From contig JBHIBC010000010.1 in NCBI GenBank assembly GCA_046758905.1, positions 1 through 54,355 of the forward strand: a DNA stretch of 54,355 nucleotides, read 5' to 3'. The translations under genes and the position numbers were made by a program. This DNA is from JBHIBC01 sp046758905. Lineage in GTDB: Bacteria > Acidobacteriota > Polarisedimenticolia > Gp22-AA2. A model generated the notes under the pieces. It had not been told where the DNA came from. It saw only the letters and a list, made by a program, of their open reading frames with translations, and ran no database searches. How positions within the stretch are numbered: the stretch's first letter is position 1; each line of letters starts with the position of its first letter. Below are positions 1-7,888 of the stretch, piece after piece.

Positions 1-177
1 TCGCCTCGATCGCCTCATAGTCCCGGGGGTCGCCTTGATAATCAGGGCGTTCATCCGCTCGTCGGGCACGATCCGGATGTCCCCGATTATCTGGGCCTCT
101 TCCAGGGCGCCGGGTGGAATCAGAGGCGGAGCCTCCTCGGGCCTCGGGGCCGCGACGCCCGGCCTGGGAGGCACCGG
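1..177 (-). pseudogene. Type II/IV secretin (GspD/PilQ-like) fragment, frame-broken
   Basis: Read on the minus strand, positions about 120 down to 28 encode a stretch containing GDIRIVPDERMNALIIKATP, the signature of a secretin N-domain just before its conserved 'dYeaIe' segment. The continuation DYEAIEA is present but one base out of frame, at the C/G run around positions 23-29. Upstream in the same frame (higher coordinates) lies a proline/alanine-rich linker typical of GspD-like proteins, and then the reading frame merges into the oppositely oriented neighbour with no N0/N1 domains and no start. Secretins form the outer-membrane pore of type II secretion or type IV pili. The family call comes from this one motif. 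The truncation at both ends and the single-base break may be assembly or sequencing error at a contig end. Confidence 0.55.
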
Positions 178-210
178 CGGGGGAGAAGGGGGTTCCGGGC
201 CGCGAGCGAG

Positions 211-2064
211 GTGCTGGCGGACGGGCTCGGCGGCGCCTTCGTGCTGACGGCCGACGCCTCGGGGGAGACGAGCCTCACCCCGGACGGGGAGCTCGGCGTC
301 CACCTGATCCACCTCGGCACCGGGCTCGCGGCGATCCCGATCGGAGACCTGTACCGCGCGGACGACCCCTGCGGCGCGCTCGTCATCGGCGGGCGAGGAT
401 CGCGAGTCGCGCGCGGCGCCCTGCTCCTCGAGCCCGGATCGTTCGTCGCGGTCGGCGAGCACCGCGGCGCCGACCCGGACCGGGAAGGCCCGCGGGTCTT
501 CTTCCAGGGATTCGACGCGGCTGGGAATCGGCTGTTCGGTCCCGGGACCGTCTCCCCCGCCGGGGCGCAACCGCCGACCGACCTGCCGGTCCTCGCGCGC
601 GACGGCGAGGGGGGGTTCTTCTTGGGCTGGCACGAGAGGGCGCAGGGTCCCGCCGTCCGGACCGGCCTTCTCCTGCAGCGTTTCGACCGGAGCGGGTCGG
701 CCCGATGGGGCCGGCCCGCTGTCCTCGCCGGGGGATCCTCCGTCTCGGGTCTCGATACTGTCATGGTCGCGGACCGGACGGGAGGCGTGTTCCTCGCCTG
801 GAGCGAGTGGCGGGAGGGATCGGACCAGCCCGGGCACCTTTTTCGCATCCAGAGGGTGGGGGGCGACGCATCGCTCCACTTCGAGGCCGGCGGGCTGCCG
901 CTCGGGGAGGGCGGGCCGGACGGAGGGGGGATCGCCCTGCTGGCCGACGGGCGCGGCGGCGCGATCGTCGCCTACGAGCGGAGCGGGATGCGCGCTCACC
1001 TGATCTCCGCCTCCGGAACTCGTCCCTGGGGCGACCCGGGGGTCCTGCTCTCGGACAGGACGATGGCCGGGCTCGGCACCGCGCCCGGGATCGCGGCGGC
1101 GCCGGACGGCGTCCTCTACGTCGTCTGGAGGGAGGACTACGCCGGCGGCCGCACTTCGATCCTGGCGCGCCGGCTGGACCTGGACGGGTCGAGCCCGTGG
1201 CCGGCGCCGGTGACGCTCGCCAGTGACCGCTCGATCGTCCTCGGCCGGAGTGCTGCGATCCTCGACGACGCCTCGCTCGCGGTCGTCTGGGACGAGATCC
1301 GCGGGAGCGACCCGGGCGACGCCTCCGACATCTACGTGCAGGCGGTCGACCGCAGGGGCCGCATCAAGGGCCCGCCCGACGGCATCCCGATCGCCGCGGC
1401 CCCGGACTGGCAGCGATTGCCGTTCGCCTTCCCGGCGCCGTCCGGCGACGCCGCCGATCCCGGCGAAGGCGCGACGGGCCGACCCAGGCTGGCGATCGTC
1501 TGGTCCGACGATCGCTTCCCCTCCCTGGTGGGGAGATCGACCTCGCTCATGCTTCAGGAGGTCCTGTTCCTCTCATCGCCGCGGCTCGACCCGTTCGACA
1601 CCGTCCGGCTGCGGCAGGGCGCCGAGGTCTCGGTCTCGCTGCACGGGGACGACCTCCAGCGGGGGCTCGATCTCGACGCGGCCCCGGCGGTCACGGCGGT
1701 GCTGATCGCCGTCGCGGCCGATGCCGCGGAGGGCCCGGGCGACCGACTGACCGTCACGCTGCGGGCCGCGGGCGACGCGCCGCTGGGCGGCCGCGACCTC
1801 GTGCTGGTCAATCCCGACGGAGGGGCGACCACGGTCCCGGGCGCGGTGCTGGTCGAGCTGAATCCAAGGCGCGCCGACATCGACCGCAGCGGCCGCGTCG
1901 ACGGGTACGACCTGGCCCTGCTGGCGCGCGCCTTCGGACGGGCGGCGGGCGAGGAGCGCTTCCTCCCCGACGCCGACATCGATGCGGACGGGACGGTCGA
2001 CGGGGCCGACCTGGCCCTGCTCGCCTCGCGATTCGGCGCCCGCCTCGCGACCGGCCCCGGCTAG
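211..2064 (+). CDS. Secreted repeat protein with C-terminal dockerin-type domain, 5' end missing
   Basis: The protein (617 residues from the GTG at 211) contains repeated blades of the type LADGxGGAFVL...W, ending in aspartate-rich turns, which resemble beta-propeller or repeat-surface proteins. The last 65 residues hold two calcium-binding loops, DIDRSGRVDGYDLALLARAF and DIDADGTVDGADLALL, spaced as in a type I dockerin domain. Such C-terminal dockerin domains occur on many non-cellulosomal secreted proteins of Acidobacteria and Planctomycetes. No signal peptide follows the GTG and the frame stays open to the window edge, where the opposite strand encodes a secretin, so the true start is probably lost at a junction near 175-210. 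Its TAG stop shares a CTAG palindrome with the convergent tlpA-like gene. Function beyond a secreted adhesin-like or structural role is unknown. Confidence 0.7.
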   Translation: MLADGLGGAFVLTADASGETSLTPDGELGVHLIHLGTGLAAIPIGDLYRADDPCGALVIGGRGSRVARGALLLEPGSFVAVGEHRGADPDREGPRVFFQGFDAAGNRLFGPGTVSPAGAQPPTDLPVLARDGEGGFFLGWHERAQGPAVRTGLLLQRFDRSGSARWGRPAVLAGGSSVSGLDTVMVADRTGGVFLAWSEWREGSDQPGHLFRIQRVGGDASLHFEAGGLPLGEGGPDGGGIALLADGRGGAIVAYERSGMRAHLISASGTRPWGDPGVLLSDRTMAGLGTAPGIAAAPDGVLYVVWREDYAGGRTSILARRLDLDGSSPWPAPVTLASDRSIVLGRSAAILDDASLAVVWDEIRGSDPGDASDIYVQAVDRRGRIKGPPDGIPIAAAPDWQRLPFAFPAPSGDAADPGEGATGRPRLAIVWSDDRFPSLVGRSTSLMLQEVLFLSSPRLDPFDTVRLRQGAEVSVSLHGDDLQRGLDLDAAPAVTAVLIAVAADAAEGPGDRLTVTLRAAGDAPLGGRDLVLVNPDGGATTVPGAVLVELNPRRADIDRSGRVDGYDLALLARAFGRAAGEERFLPDADIDADGTVDGADLALLASRFGARLATGPG

Positions 2065-2678
2065 CCGGGAGGCGGCCTTGAGCTCGAGCGCGGCCGCGAT
2101 GGGGACGGGCGGGCCAGGCGGGGCCGGATCGCCTCGTCGAGGGCGTAATCCGGGACGGCCCCGAAGAAGATCCGCGCCACCGTCCCGTCGCGGTCGATCA
2201 GAAAGGACATCGGCTGCACCGGGATCTCGCCGTACGCGCGATACAGCTCCCGGTCGGCGATGAGGATCGGGTAGTTGACGTCGAAGGTCTCGAGGAACCG
2301 TTTCCTGAGGGATCCGTCGAACCGGGGGATCAGGATGTCGTCCAGGTTGACGCCGAGGACGGTCAGCCCCTTCTCGCGGTAGAACTCATACAGCGCCATC
2401 AGGGTCGGCGTCTCCGTGCGGCACGGCGGGCAGCTCGAGAACCAGAAATTGAGGAGCACGACCCTGCCGCGGTAATCCTCCAGCCTCAGAGTCCGCCCGT
2501 CCAGCCCCCGGGCCGCGAACGGCGGAGCCGGCTTGCCCACGAACCTCGCCTCGAAGGCCCGCCGGAAGCCGGGGTCGCGCGCGGCTGCGGCCTCCGCGGG
2601 CGGCGCCGGTACGGCGGCCGCGAGCGCCAGCGCGAGCCCTCCGGCGGCGGCCCGGCGGGTCGGCGCGCCCCCCCTCAT
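2061..2678 (-). CDS. TlpA/ResA-like thioredoxin-fold lipoprotein or periplasmic reductase
   Basis: The 205-residue protein begins with a basic, alanine-rich signal peptide (MRGGAPTRRAAAGG..., cleavage near AEAAAA). It then has an AhpC/TSA-Redoxin fold with the active site WFSSCPPCRTE (CxxC as CPPC), 'GRVVLLNFW' as the strand before it, a cis-proline region (IPVQPMSFLIDRDG) and the C-terminal 'DGTVARIFFG' strand. The family reduces periplasmic disulfides, often for cytochrome c maturation. The ATG overlaps the lysS stop by 4 bp (ATGA), so the two genes are probably translationally coupled. The 3' end overlaps the convergent dockerin-protein gene by 4 bp. Substrate cannot be told from sequence. 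Confidence 0.85.
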   Translation of the reverse strand: MRGGAPTRRAAAGGLALALAAAVPAPPAEAAAARDPGFRRAFEARFVGKPAPPFAARGLDGRTLRLEDYRGRVVLLNFWFSSCPPCRTETPTLMALYEFYREKGLTVLGVNLDDILIPRFDGSLRKRFLETFDVNYPILIADRELYRAYGEIPVQPMSFLIDRDGTVARIFFGAVPDYALDEAIRPRLARPSPSRPRSSSRPPPG

Positions 2679-4201
2679 GCGGCCCCCGCCTCCCTCAGGC
2701 GCGCGACGACCAGGTCCCGGTCGAGGAACGCCAGGAACCACCCGGCGCGCGGCCCCTGCCTGCTGCCGAGGAAGGCGCGGTAGATCGCCTCGAACCCGGC
2801 GGTCGCGCCCGGGAGCCCGACCTGTCTGGACACCTCGTAGATCAGGGAATGGATCTCCTCCCCGGTCATCCCCGGACGCAGGGCGGCGGCCAGCTGCCCC
2901 AGGAACCTCTTCTGGCCGGGATCGAGACCGCGGGCCTGCTCCGGCAGATGCGGCTGCACGGAGAACTTCAACGACGGCGGGGCGAACCGGTTCAGCCAGC
3001 GGATGGCGTAGCCGGCGCGCTCTCTCAGTGATTCCGGGTCCTCCACCGGATAGCCGTTGCGCCGCAGGATCACGATCGTCTGGTCCAGGTCGAAATTCGC
3101 CATCTGCACGACGCTCACGAGGTGCCGGAACGGCACGCCGACCGGGGTGAACTGGTCGGCGCCGGACAGCGCCAGAGCGCGGGCGTCGCGGAGCTTCGAG
3201 GCGCTGTCGTCGAACTCGTCGATGAGGGAGAGGAGCGGCAGGCCGGGGTCGAAGTTGATCGACCTCATCGGCCGGGTCTTGACGATCAGGTAGCGCAGCA
3301 CCTCCGGCGGCACGACCTCGAGCATGCGGTGCACCGACAGGACGTTCCCCTTGCTCTTCGACATGTCGCCCAGGCCGCGGAAGGAGACCCACTCGTAGGT
3401 GATCGGGAACGGCGGCCGCGCCCCGAAGACCTCGCGGCAGATCCGGGCGCCGCTGTCGTACGACCCGCCGCGCGTCGCGTGGTCCTTCCCGAAGGGCTCG
3501 ATCGTCACCGGGATGCGCGCCCAGCGGGCCGGCCAGTCGACCCGCCAGGTCAGCTTCCCCCCGCCCCGCATCGAAACCGTCCCGCTCGCGCCGCACGCGC
3601 AGGCATAGTCGACGGTCTCCTCCCGCTCCGAGAAGCCGGTGACCCGCGTCCCGGTCATCCGCCCGCACGATCCGCAGATCGGGTTGAACGGGCTCCAGTC
3701 CGCCTCGAACCGCCGTCCGGTGCTCTCGTGCAGGATCCGCGCGATGGCGTCGCGCTGCTCGAGGGCCCGGACGATCTGCGGCACCATCATGCCGGACTTG
3801 TACATCCGATCCGCGTAGTAGACCTTCACGTCGATCCGCATGCGCTCGAGCGAGCGCAGGAACGGGTCGAGGAAGTGGTCCGCGTAGCTCGCGTGATCGC
3901 CGCACGGGCAGGGGATCTCCGACAGCGGTCTGCCGATCTCCTTCTCGTAGACCGACGGGTCGAGGAACGGGTAGACCTTGCGGAGGGGATCGAAGTTGTC
4001 GGCGACGTAGTCGAGCGCCGCTTCGGCGCCCCGCTCCCCGAGGGCGCGGTAGACGACGTCGGCGGTGATCACCTCGCGCAGGTTGCCGATGTGGATCTCG
4101 CCGGAGGGCGAGATCCCGGTCGAGATCTCGTACGGGCCGGGGCTCTTCAGGATCGCCTCGGCGATCTCATCGGCCCAGTGCCGTCCCCGCTCGGTCCCCA
4201 T
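2675..4201 (-). CDS. lysS: Lysyl-tRNA synthetase, class I
   Basis: The 508-residue protein charges tRNA-Lys with lysine in the cytoplasm. It is the class I (Rossmann-fold, archaeal-type, also called LysK) enzyme, not the class II enzyme usual in bacteria. Evidence: the HIGH-box SGEIHIGNLRE near residue 35, the KMSKS-box equivalent DMSKSKGNV near residue 280, and Cys clusters (CPCGDH, CGSCGR, CACGASG) typical of zinc-binding inserts in this family. The alpha-helical anticodon-binding cage forms the C-terminal third. The ATG at 4201 gives a full-length product. It heads a two-gene unit with the tlpA-like gene. Class I LysRS occurs sporadically in bacteria, so this is taxonomically informative but not odd. 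Confidence 0.95.
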   Translation of the reverse strand: MGTERGRHWADEIAEAILKSPGPYEISTGISPSGEIHIGNLREVITADVVYRALGERGAEAALDYVADNFDPLRKVYPFLDPSVYEKEIGRPLSEIPCPCGDHASYADHFLDPFLRSLERMRIDVKVYYADRMYKSGMMVPQIVRALEQRDAIARILHESTGRRFEADWSPFNPICGSCGRMTGTRVTGFSEREETVDYACACGASGTVSMRGGGKLTWRVDWPARWARIPVTIEPFGKDHATRGGSYDSGARICREVFGARPPFPITYEWVSFRGLGDMSKSKGNVLSVHRMLEVVPPEVLRYLIVKTRPMRSINFDPGLPLLSLIDEFDDSASKLRDARALALSGADQFTPVGVPFRHLVSVVQMANFDLDQTIVILRRNGYPVEDPESLRERAGYAIRWLNRFAPPSLKFSVQPHLPEQARGLDPGQKRFLGQLAAALRPGMTGEEIHSLIYEVSRQVGLPGATAGFEAIYRAFLGSRQGPRAGWFLAFLDRDLVVARLREAGAA

Positions 4202-4204
4202 GAG

Positions 4205-4415
4205 TCAGTCCCCGTCCTGCGCTCCGCACCCGGGAGGAGGCTCCGGCTCGGGCGCACCCTCCGGCGCTGAGGCGGAAGCGCACCCGCACCTCGTCGTCCG
4301 GGACCATCCAGGAGAAGCGCGGGATCGGGATGTGGTGCTCCGTGAGCCTGAGGCCCACCTCCCCTTCCGCCGTGAGGGTCCCGTTATCATAGCGGATCCC
4401 GGGCGGGAAGAGCAT
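4205..4415 (-). pseudogene. YceI-like domain C-terminal remnant (frame-shifted)
   Basis: From an ATG at 4415 the minus strand reads MLFPPGIRYDNGTLTAEGEV, then LRLTEHHIPIPRF and a strand 'DDEVRVRFRLSA'. This pattern resembles the last beta-strands of the lipocalin-like YceI polyisoprenoid-binding domain. After 'RLSA', near 4265, the frame must slip to read APEGAPEPEPPPGCGAQDGD and stop at 4205, just before lysS; without a slip the frame runs into lysS. Complete YceI proteins are about 170-200 residues, so at most the C-terminal third remains. Either a decayed gene or a small intact gene of unknown function overlapping lysS (4167-4415) is possible. The YceI assignment rests on pattern only. Confidence 0.35.
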
Positions 4416-4493
4416 CCCCCAGCGACGCCGGGCGGCTCGCGCACCCCCTCCACGGGCGCCCCGCGAGGGGTCTCCGGCCGGCGCGCCGCCGCC

Positions 4494-5069
4494 TCAGCGC
4501 TCCCTCCCGGGGATGAACCGCCGCTTCGAGGCCATGCGGCGCGCGTATTCCGGCAGCGCCATCAACGCACCCTCCTCGCTGCGGACGCGCGCCGCCAGGA
4601 GAAACACGAACACGGCCCCTCCCGCCAGGGCCGTGATCCAGGCGCCCCCCGCGAGGGGGAGCACCAGCACCTCGGCGAGCACGGCGACGTAGTTGGGGTG
4701 CCGCAGGTACCGGTAGGGACCGGTGCAGACGACCCGGAAGGAGCGCGGCACAATCACTTTCATCGTCCAGTGCCCGCGCAGCTGCAGCACGGCCCACAGC
4801 TTTAGAGCCTTGGCGAGGAGGAACAGGGCGACCATGGCGAGCGCGAGCGGCGCGGACGGCCGGCGATCCAGCGCCAGGTGCTCCGCCAGCGCGGCCGGGA
4901 AGATCAGGGAGTAGACCGGCGCCATGAGGCGGAAGACCCACGCGGCCACCTCCCGCGCCCCGCCGGCCAGCAGTCGCCGCTCGTTGGCCAGCGCGTAGAC
5001 GCGCTCCCAGATCGCGACTCCCACCGCCACCGCGACGAAGAGCGCGTACAGCAGGGCGGTCCGATCCAT
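4494..5069 (-). CDS. Isoprenylcysteine carboxyl methyltransferase (ICMT)-family membrane protein
   Basis: The 191-residue polytopic membrane protein has about four to five hydrophobic segments and the hallmark C-terminal motif GPYRYLRHPNYVAVLAE, which binds S-adenosylmethionine, followed by the family's 'EEGALMALPEYARRM' region. ICMT-like methyltransferases of bacteria methylate lipid-like or polyketide-derived substrates rather than prenylated proteins; several are paired with ketosynthases. The gene lies 62 bp downstream of the FabF-type ketosynthase on the same strand, so it may modify that enzyme's product. That is inference from order only. Confidence 0.8.
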   Translation of the reverse strand: MDRTALLYALFVAVAVGVAIWERVYALANERRLLAGGAREVAAWVFRLMAPVYSLIFPAALAEHLALDRRPSAPLALAMVALFLLAKALKLWAVLQLRGHWTMKVIVPRSFRVVCTGPYRYLRHPNYVAVLAEVLVLPLAGGAWITALAGGAVFVFLLAARVRSEEGALMALPEYARRMASKRRFIPGRER

Positions 5070-5131
5070 CGAACGGCCCCCCGGGGCCCGTCACCGCCGG
5101 GCGCGCGGAAGGCGCGCCTCGGGCCCGGCGG

Positions 5132-6391
5132 TCACGGGCTGAAGGCCCGCAGCACCAGCGCCGAGTTCTTCGACCCGAAACCGATGCAGTTGCACAGGGC
5201 CAGCCGCGTCTCGGCCGGGCGCGAACGGTTCGGGACGTAATCGAGATCGCACTCGGGGTCGGGATTCTCGTAGTTGATCGTCGGCGGGAGAAACCTCTCC
5301 CGCATCCCGAGGGCCGTCGCCACGACGCCGGCGGCGCCGCAGGCGCCCTGAGCGTGGCCGATCATCGACTTGGTCGAGGAGCACGGAACGGCGCCGGCCC
5401 GCCCGCCGAGCAGCGCCCTGACCGCCATCGTCTCGACCCGATCGTTCTGCGGCGTTCCGGTGCCGTGCAGGTTTACGTAGTCCACCGCCGAGGGCGCGGC
5501 GCCGGCCGACCGCAGCGCCAGGAGCATGGCGCGGGTCGACTCCTCGCCGCGCGGGCTCATGTGAACCCGGTGGTGTGCGTCGCAGGTCGACCCGTACCCG
5601 GCCACCTCGGCGTAGATGCGGGCGTTCCTCCGCAGGGCATGGTCGAGGTCCTCGAGCACCATCATGTAGGCGCCCTCCCCGAGCACGAAGCCCGTCCGGT
5701 CCCTGTTGAACGGACGCGAGGCCCTCTCGGGCCGATCGTTCCACCCGACCGCGGCCGCCCGCATCCTGCAGAAACCCTCCATCATGCCCACCGTGATGCA
5801 GGCCTCGGCCCCGCCGGTCAGCAGCAGCGCGTGCTCCCGGCGGCGGATCGCGTGCAGGGCGTAGCCGATGGCGTCGGTGCTGCTGGTGCACCCGTTGCTC
5901 AGGACGTGGGACGGCCCGGTGAACCCGAGGCGGATGCTCAGCTCGCTGCTCACCATGCCGACCACCGAGGAGGAGATGGCGAAAGGATTGACCCTGCGGA
6001 TCCCCTGACGGTAGTAAGCCTCGTACTGCCGTTCGGCGAAGTCGATCGCGCCGGCCCCGCTGCCGACGATCACGCCGATCCGCCCCGCCGCGTCGCCGTC
6101 CGGCCGGCCGCGATCGAGCCCGGCGTCCGACAGGCTCAGGCGGGCCGCGGCGAGCGCCATCGGGACGATCCGCCCGACGCGCTGCAGATCCTCGGCCGGT
6201 AGGTGCTCTCCCGGGTCGAACCCCGGAACCTCGGCGGCCACCTGGCAGGGGAGGTCGCCCGGATCGAAGAGGGAGATCCGCCGGGTGGCGCTCCGGCCCC
6301 GGGCCAGCCCCTCGAGGAACGCCTCGATCCCGATCCCGAACGGCGAGACGACGCCGAGACCGGTGATCACGGCACGTGCCCTGCCGCTCAC
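5132..6391 (-). CDS. Beta-ketoacyl-ACP synthase II-like (FabF family)
   Basis: The 419-residue thiolase-fold enzyme condenses acyl chains with malonyl-ACP. The catalytic triad is intact: Cys in SNGCTSSTDAIGYA, His in NLHGTGTPQNDRVE and His in KSMIGHAQGACGAAG. The N-terminal MSGRARAVITGLGVVSPFG and C-terminal GFGSKNSALVLRA are typical. No acyl carrier protein or other fab gene lies next to it, so it is probably not the housekeeping fatty-acid synthase gene; a specialised lipid or polyketide role together with the downstream ICMT-type methyltransferase is plausible. FabF-like enzymes of this divergence are hard to assign to a pathway by sequence alone. Confidence 0.85.
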   Translation of the reverse strand: MSGRARAVITGLGVVSPFGIGIEAFLEGLARGRSATRRISLFDPGDLPCQVAAEVPGFDPGEHLPAEDLQRVGRIVPMALAAARLSLSDAGLDRGRPDGDAAGRIGVIVGSGAGAIDFAERQYEAYYRQGIRRVNPFAISSSVVGMVSSELSIRLGFTGPSHVLSNGCTSSTDAIGYALHAIRRREHALLLTGGAEACITVGMMEGFCRMRAAAVGWNDRPERASRPFNRDRTGFVLGEGAYMMVLEDLDHALRRNARIYAEVAGYGSTCDAHHRVHMSPRGEESTRAMLLALRSAGAAPSAVDYVNLHGTGTPQNDRVETMAVRALLGGRAGAVPCSSTKSMIGHAQGACGAAGVVATALGMRERFLPPTINYENPDPECDLDYVPNRSRPAETRLALCNCIGFGSKNSALVLRAFSP

Positions 6392-6460
6392 GCGTCTGCC
6401 CCCTCTCTCAGGCTCGCGAGTCTACCATCAGCGGTTCGACCCGGCGAGCGGGCCCGCCCC

Positions 6461-7840
6461 TCAGCGCCGGCGGGGCCGCCGCCCGGTGAGCGATCGATCG
6501 CCGGCGCGGCGTCCCGTCCGCCGGGCGTCGGCGCGGCCTCGCCACCAACCGAGGGCGATCCCGCCGTAGAACGGCAGGTACTCGATCCACCGCACCCAGG
6601 GGCAGGGCTCCGCAGCCCTTCCCGGGGCCCCGAGGTTCGCGTAGGCGAGCGCCGCCAGGCCGCTGAGGAGGATCCAGGGCCGCGATGGGAACAGCGCCAG
6701 CCAGGGCAGCAGCCACAGCAGGTACCATGGATGGAGCACAGGCGAGAGGAGCAGGATGGCTCCGGTCAGCAGGTAGGCGCCCCGCAGCGGGTGGAGGTCC
6801 CGCCGCACGATCCAGACCGCGACGCCGGCGATCGCGGCGGCGCTGATCGCCCGCGCCAGCGGGTCGGGGTAGGTGTAGGGGTACAGCGCCTCGAGCAGCC
6901 CGCCCGAAGGGACGCGGGACGCCAGGAACGAGACGACCCCCTTCAAGGCGGGCGTCGGGTCGATCGCCTCGAGCGCGGCCCGCACCAGCCCGAAGATCGA
7001 CTCGTTCGCGATCCAGCGCCGGGCGTACTCGCTCGGCCCCGAGAGCAGGTGGGCCCCCGCCTCGCGGAAGGGCCAGTAGGCCCCGGCGACGGCGAGCGGG
7101 ACGAGGACGAGCGGCCGGACGCGGATCGACCGGAGGAAGGGCGCGAACAGCGCCGCCGGCAGGAGCTTCACCAACCCGCCCGCGGTGAGCGCCAGCGTGG
7201 CGACGACGCGTTTCTTCTGTATAATCGCGAGCGCCGCCGCGAGAGCACAGAGGACCCCGACCGGCTCGAGGTGGCCGCTCCAGGCCACCTCCACGACGGC
7301 CAGCGGGTTCCAGGCGTAGATCAGGATGCGGCGCGACGGCAGGCGGAGCCTCCTGATAAGCCGCAGCAGCAGAGCGATCGCCAGGAGGTCCGCGACGACG
7401 ATCAGCGTCTTGAGCCCCCGGACGCCTGCCGCGAGGCGGAACCCGACGACGAACAGGAGCTGCGCCGCGGGGGGGTAGATCGTCCGCACCTCCCGGTGAT
7501 CGAGGCGCTCGTACAGCTCGTCCCTCCGGGCGGCCAGCTCCGGGGCAGAGGGTGGATGGAGGTAGGGGTTCCCGCCCCCGGCGACCACCCGCCCGTCCCA
7601 GAGGTAGCGGTCGATGTCGTTGCTCAGCGCCGGGGCGAAGGGGGCCAGCACGGCCCTGAACAGGCAGGCCGCGAGGATCGCGGCGCGCAGAGGCGGCCCC
7701 TCGAGCCGTGGCCCGGCCCGCCGGGCCAGCCGCAGCGCCAGCAGGTAGATGATAAAGACGGCGAGGAACAGGAGCAGGAAGGACGACGTGCGACCGGGCG
7801 CCGGGGAGGTGAGCGGCATGGCGGCGAACCCCGCGAGCAT
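6461..7840 (-). CDS. GT87-like polyprenol-phosphate glycosyltransferase, integral membrane
   Basis: The protein (459 residues from the ATG at 7840) has about ten transmembrane segments. An early loop contains APALSNDIDRYLWDGR, the acidic motif of C-type (GT-C) glycosyltransferases that use lipid-phosphate sugars, followed by GGGNPYLHPP. This resembles the GT87/DUF2029 mannosyltransferase group. Start choice: the frame is open to 7981, but that would run into the divergent glycosyltransferase gene; ATG 7840 or ATG 7819 leaves a short divergent promoter space. It probably transfers a sugar on the periplasmic face of the inner membrane. The donor and acceptor are unknown. The plus-strand neighbour is another glycosyltransferase, so the pair may serve one glycan. 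Confidence 0.75.
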   Translation of the reverse strand: MLAGFAAMPLTSPAPGRTSSFLLLFLAVFIIYLLALRLARRAGPRLEGPPLRAAILAACLFRAVLAPFAPALSNDIDRYLWDGRVVAGGGNPYLHPPSAPELAARRDELYERLDHREVRTIYPPAAQLLFVVGFRLAAGVRGLKTLIVVADLLAIALLLRLIRRLRLPSRRILIYAWNPLAVVEVAWSGHLEPVGVLCALAAALAIIQKKRVVATLALTAGGLVKLLPAALFAPFLRSIRVRPLVLVPLAVAGAYWPFREAGAHLLSGPSEYARRWIANESIFGLVRAALEAIDPTPALKGVVSFLASRVPSGGLLEALYPYTYPDPLARAISAAAIAGVAVWIVRRDLHPLRGAYLLTGAILLLSPVLHPWYLLWLLPWLALFPSRPWILLSGLAALAYANLGAPGRAAEPCPWVRWIEYLPFYGGIALGWWRGRADARRTGRRAGDRSLTGRRPRRR

Positions 7841-7888
7841 CGCCGCCGCGAGGGACAGCAGCGGGACCAGCGGGTCCCCGCCGGGGAA

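Noticed and set aside
7220..7225. Perfect TATAAT on the plus strand
   Set aside because: It is inside the GT87 coding frame (codons ATT ATA on the other strand), with no -35 and no gene start nearby.
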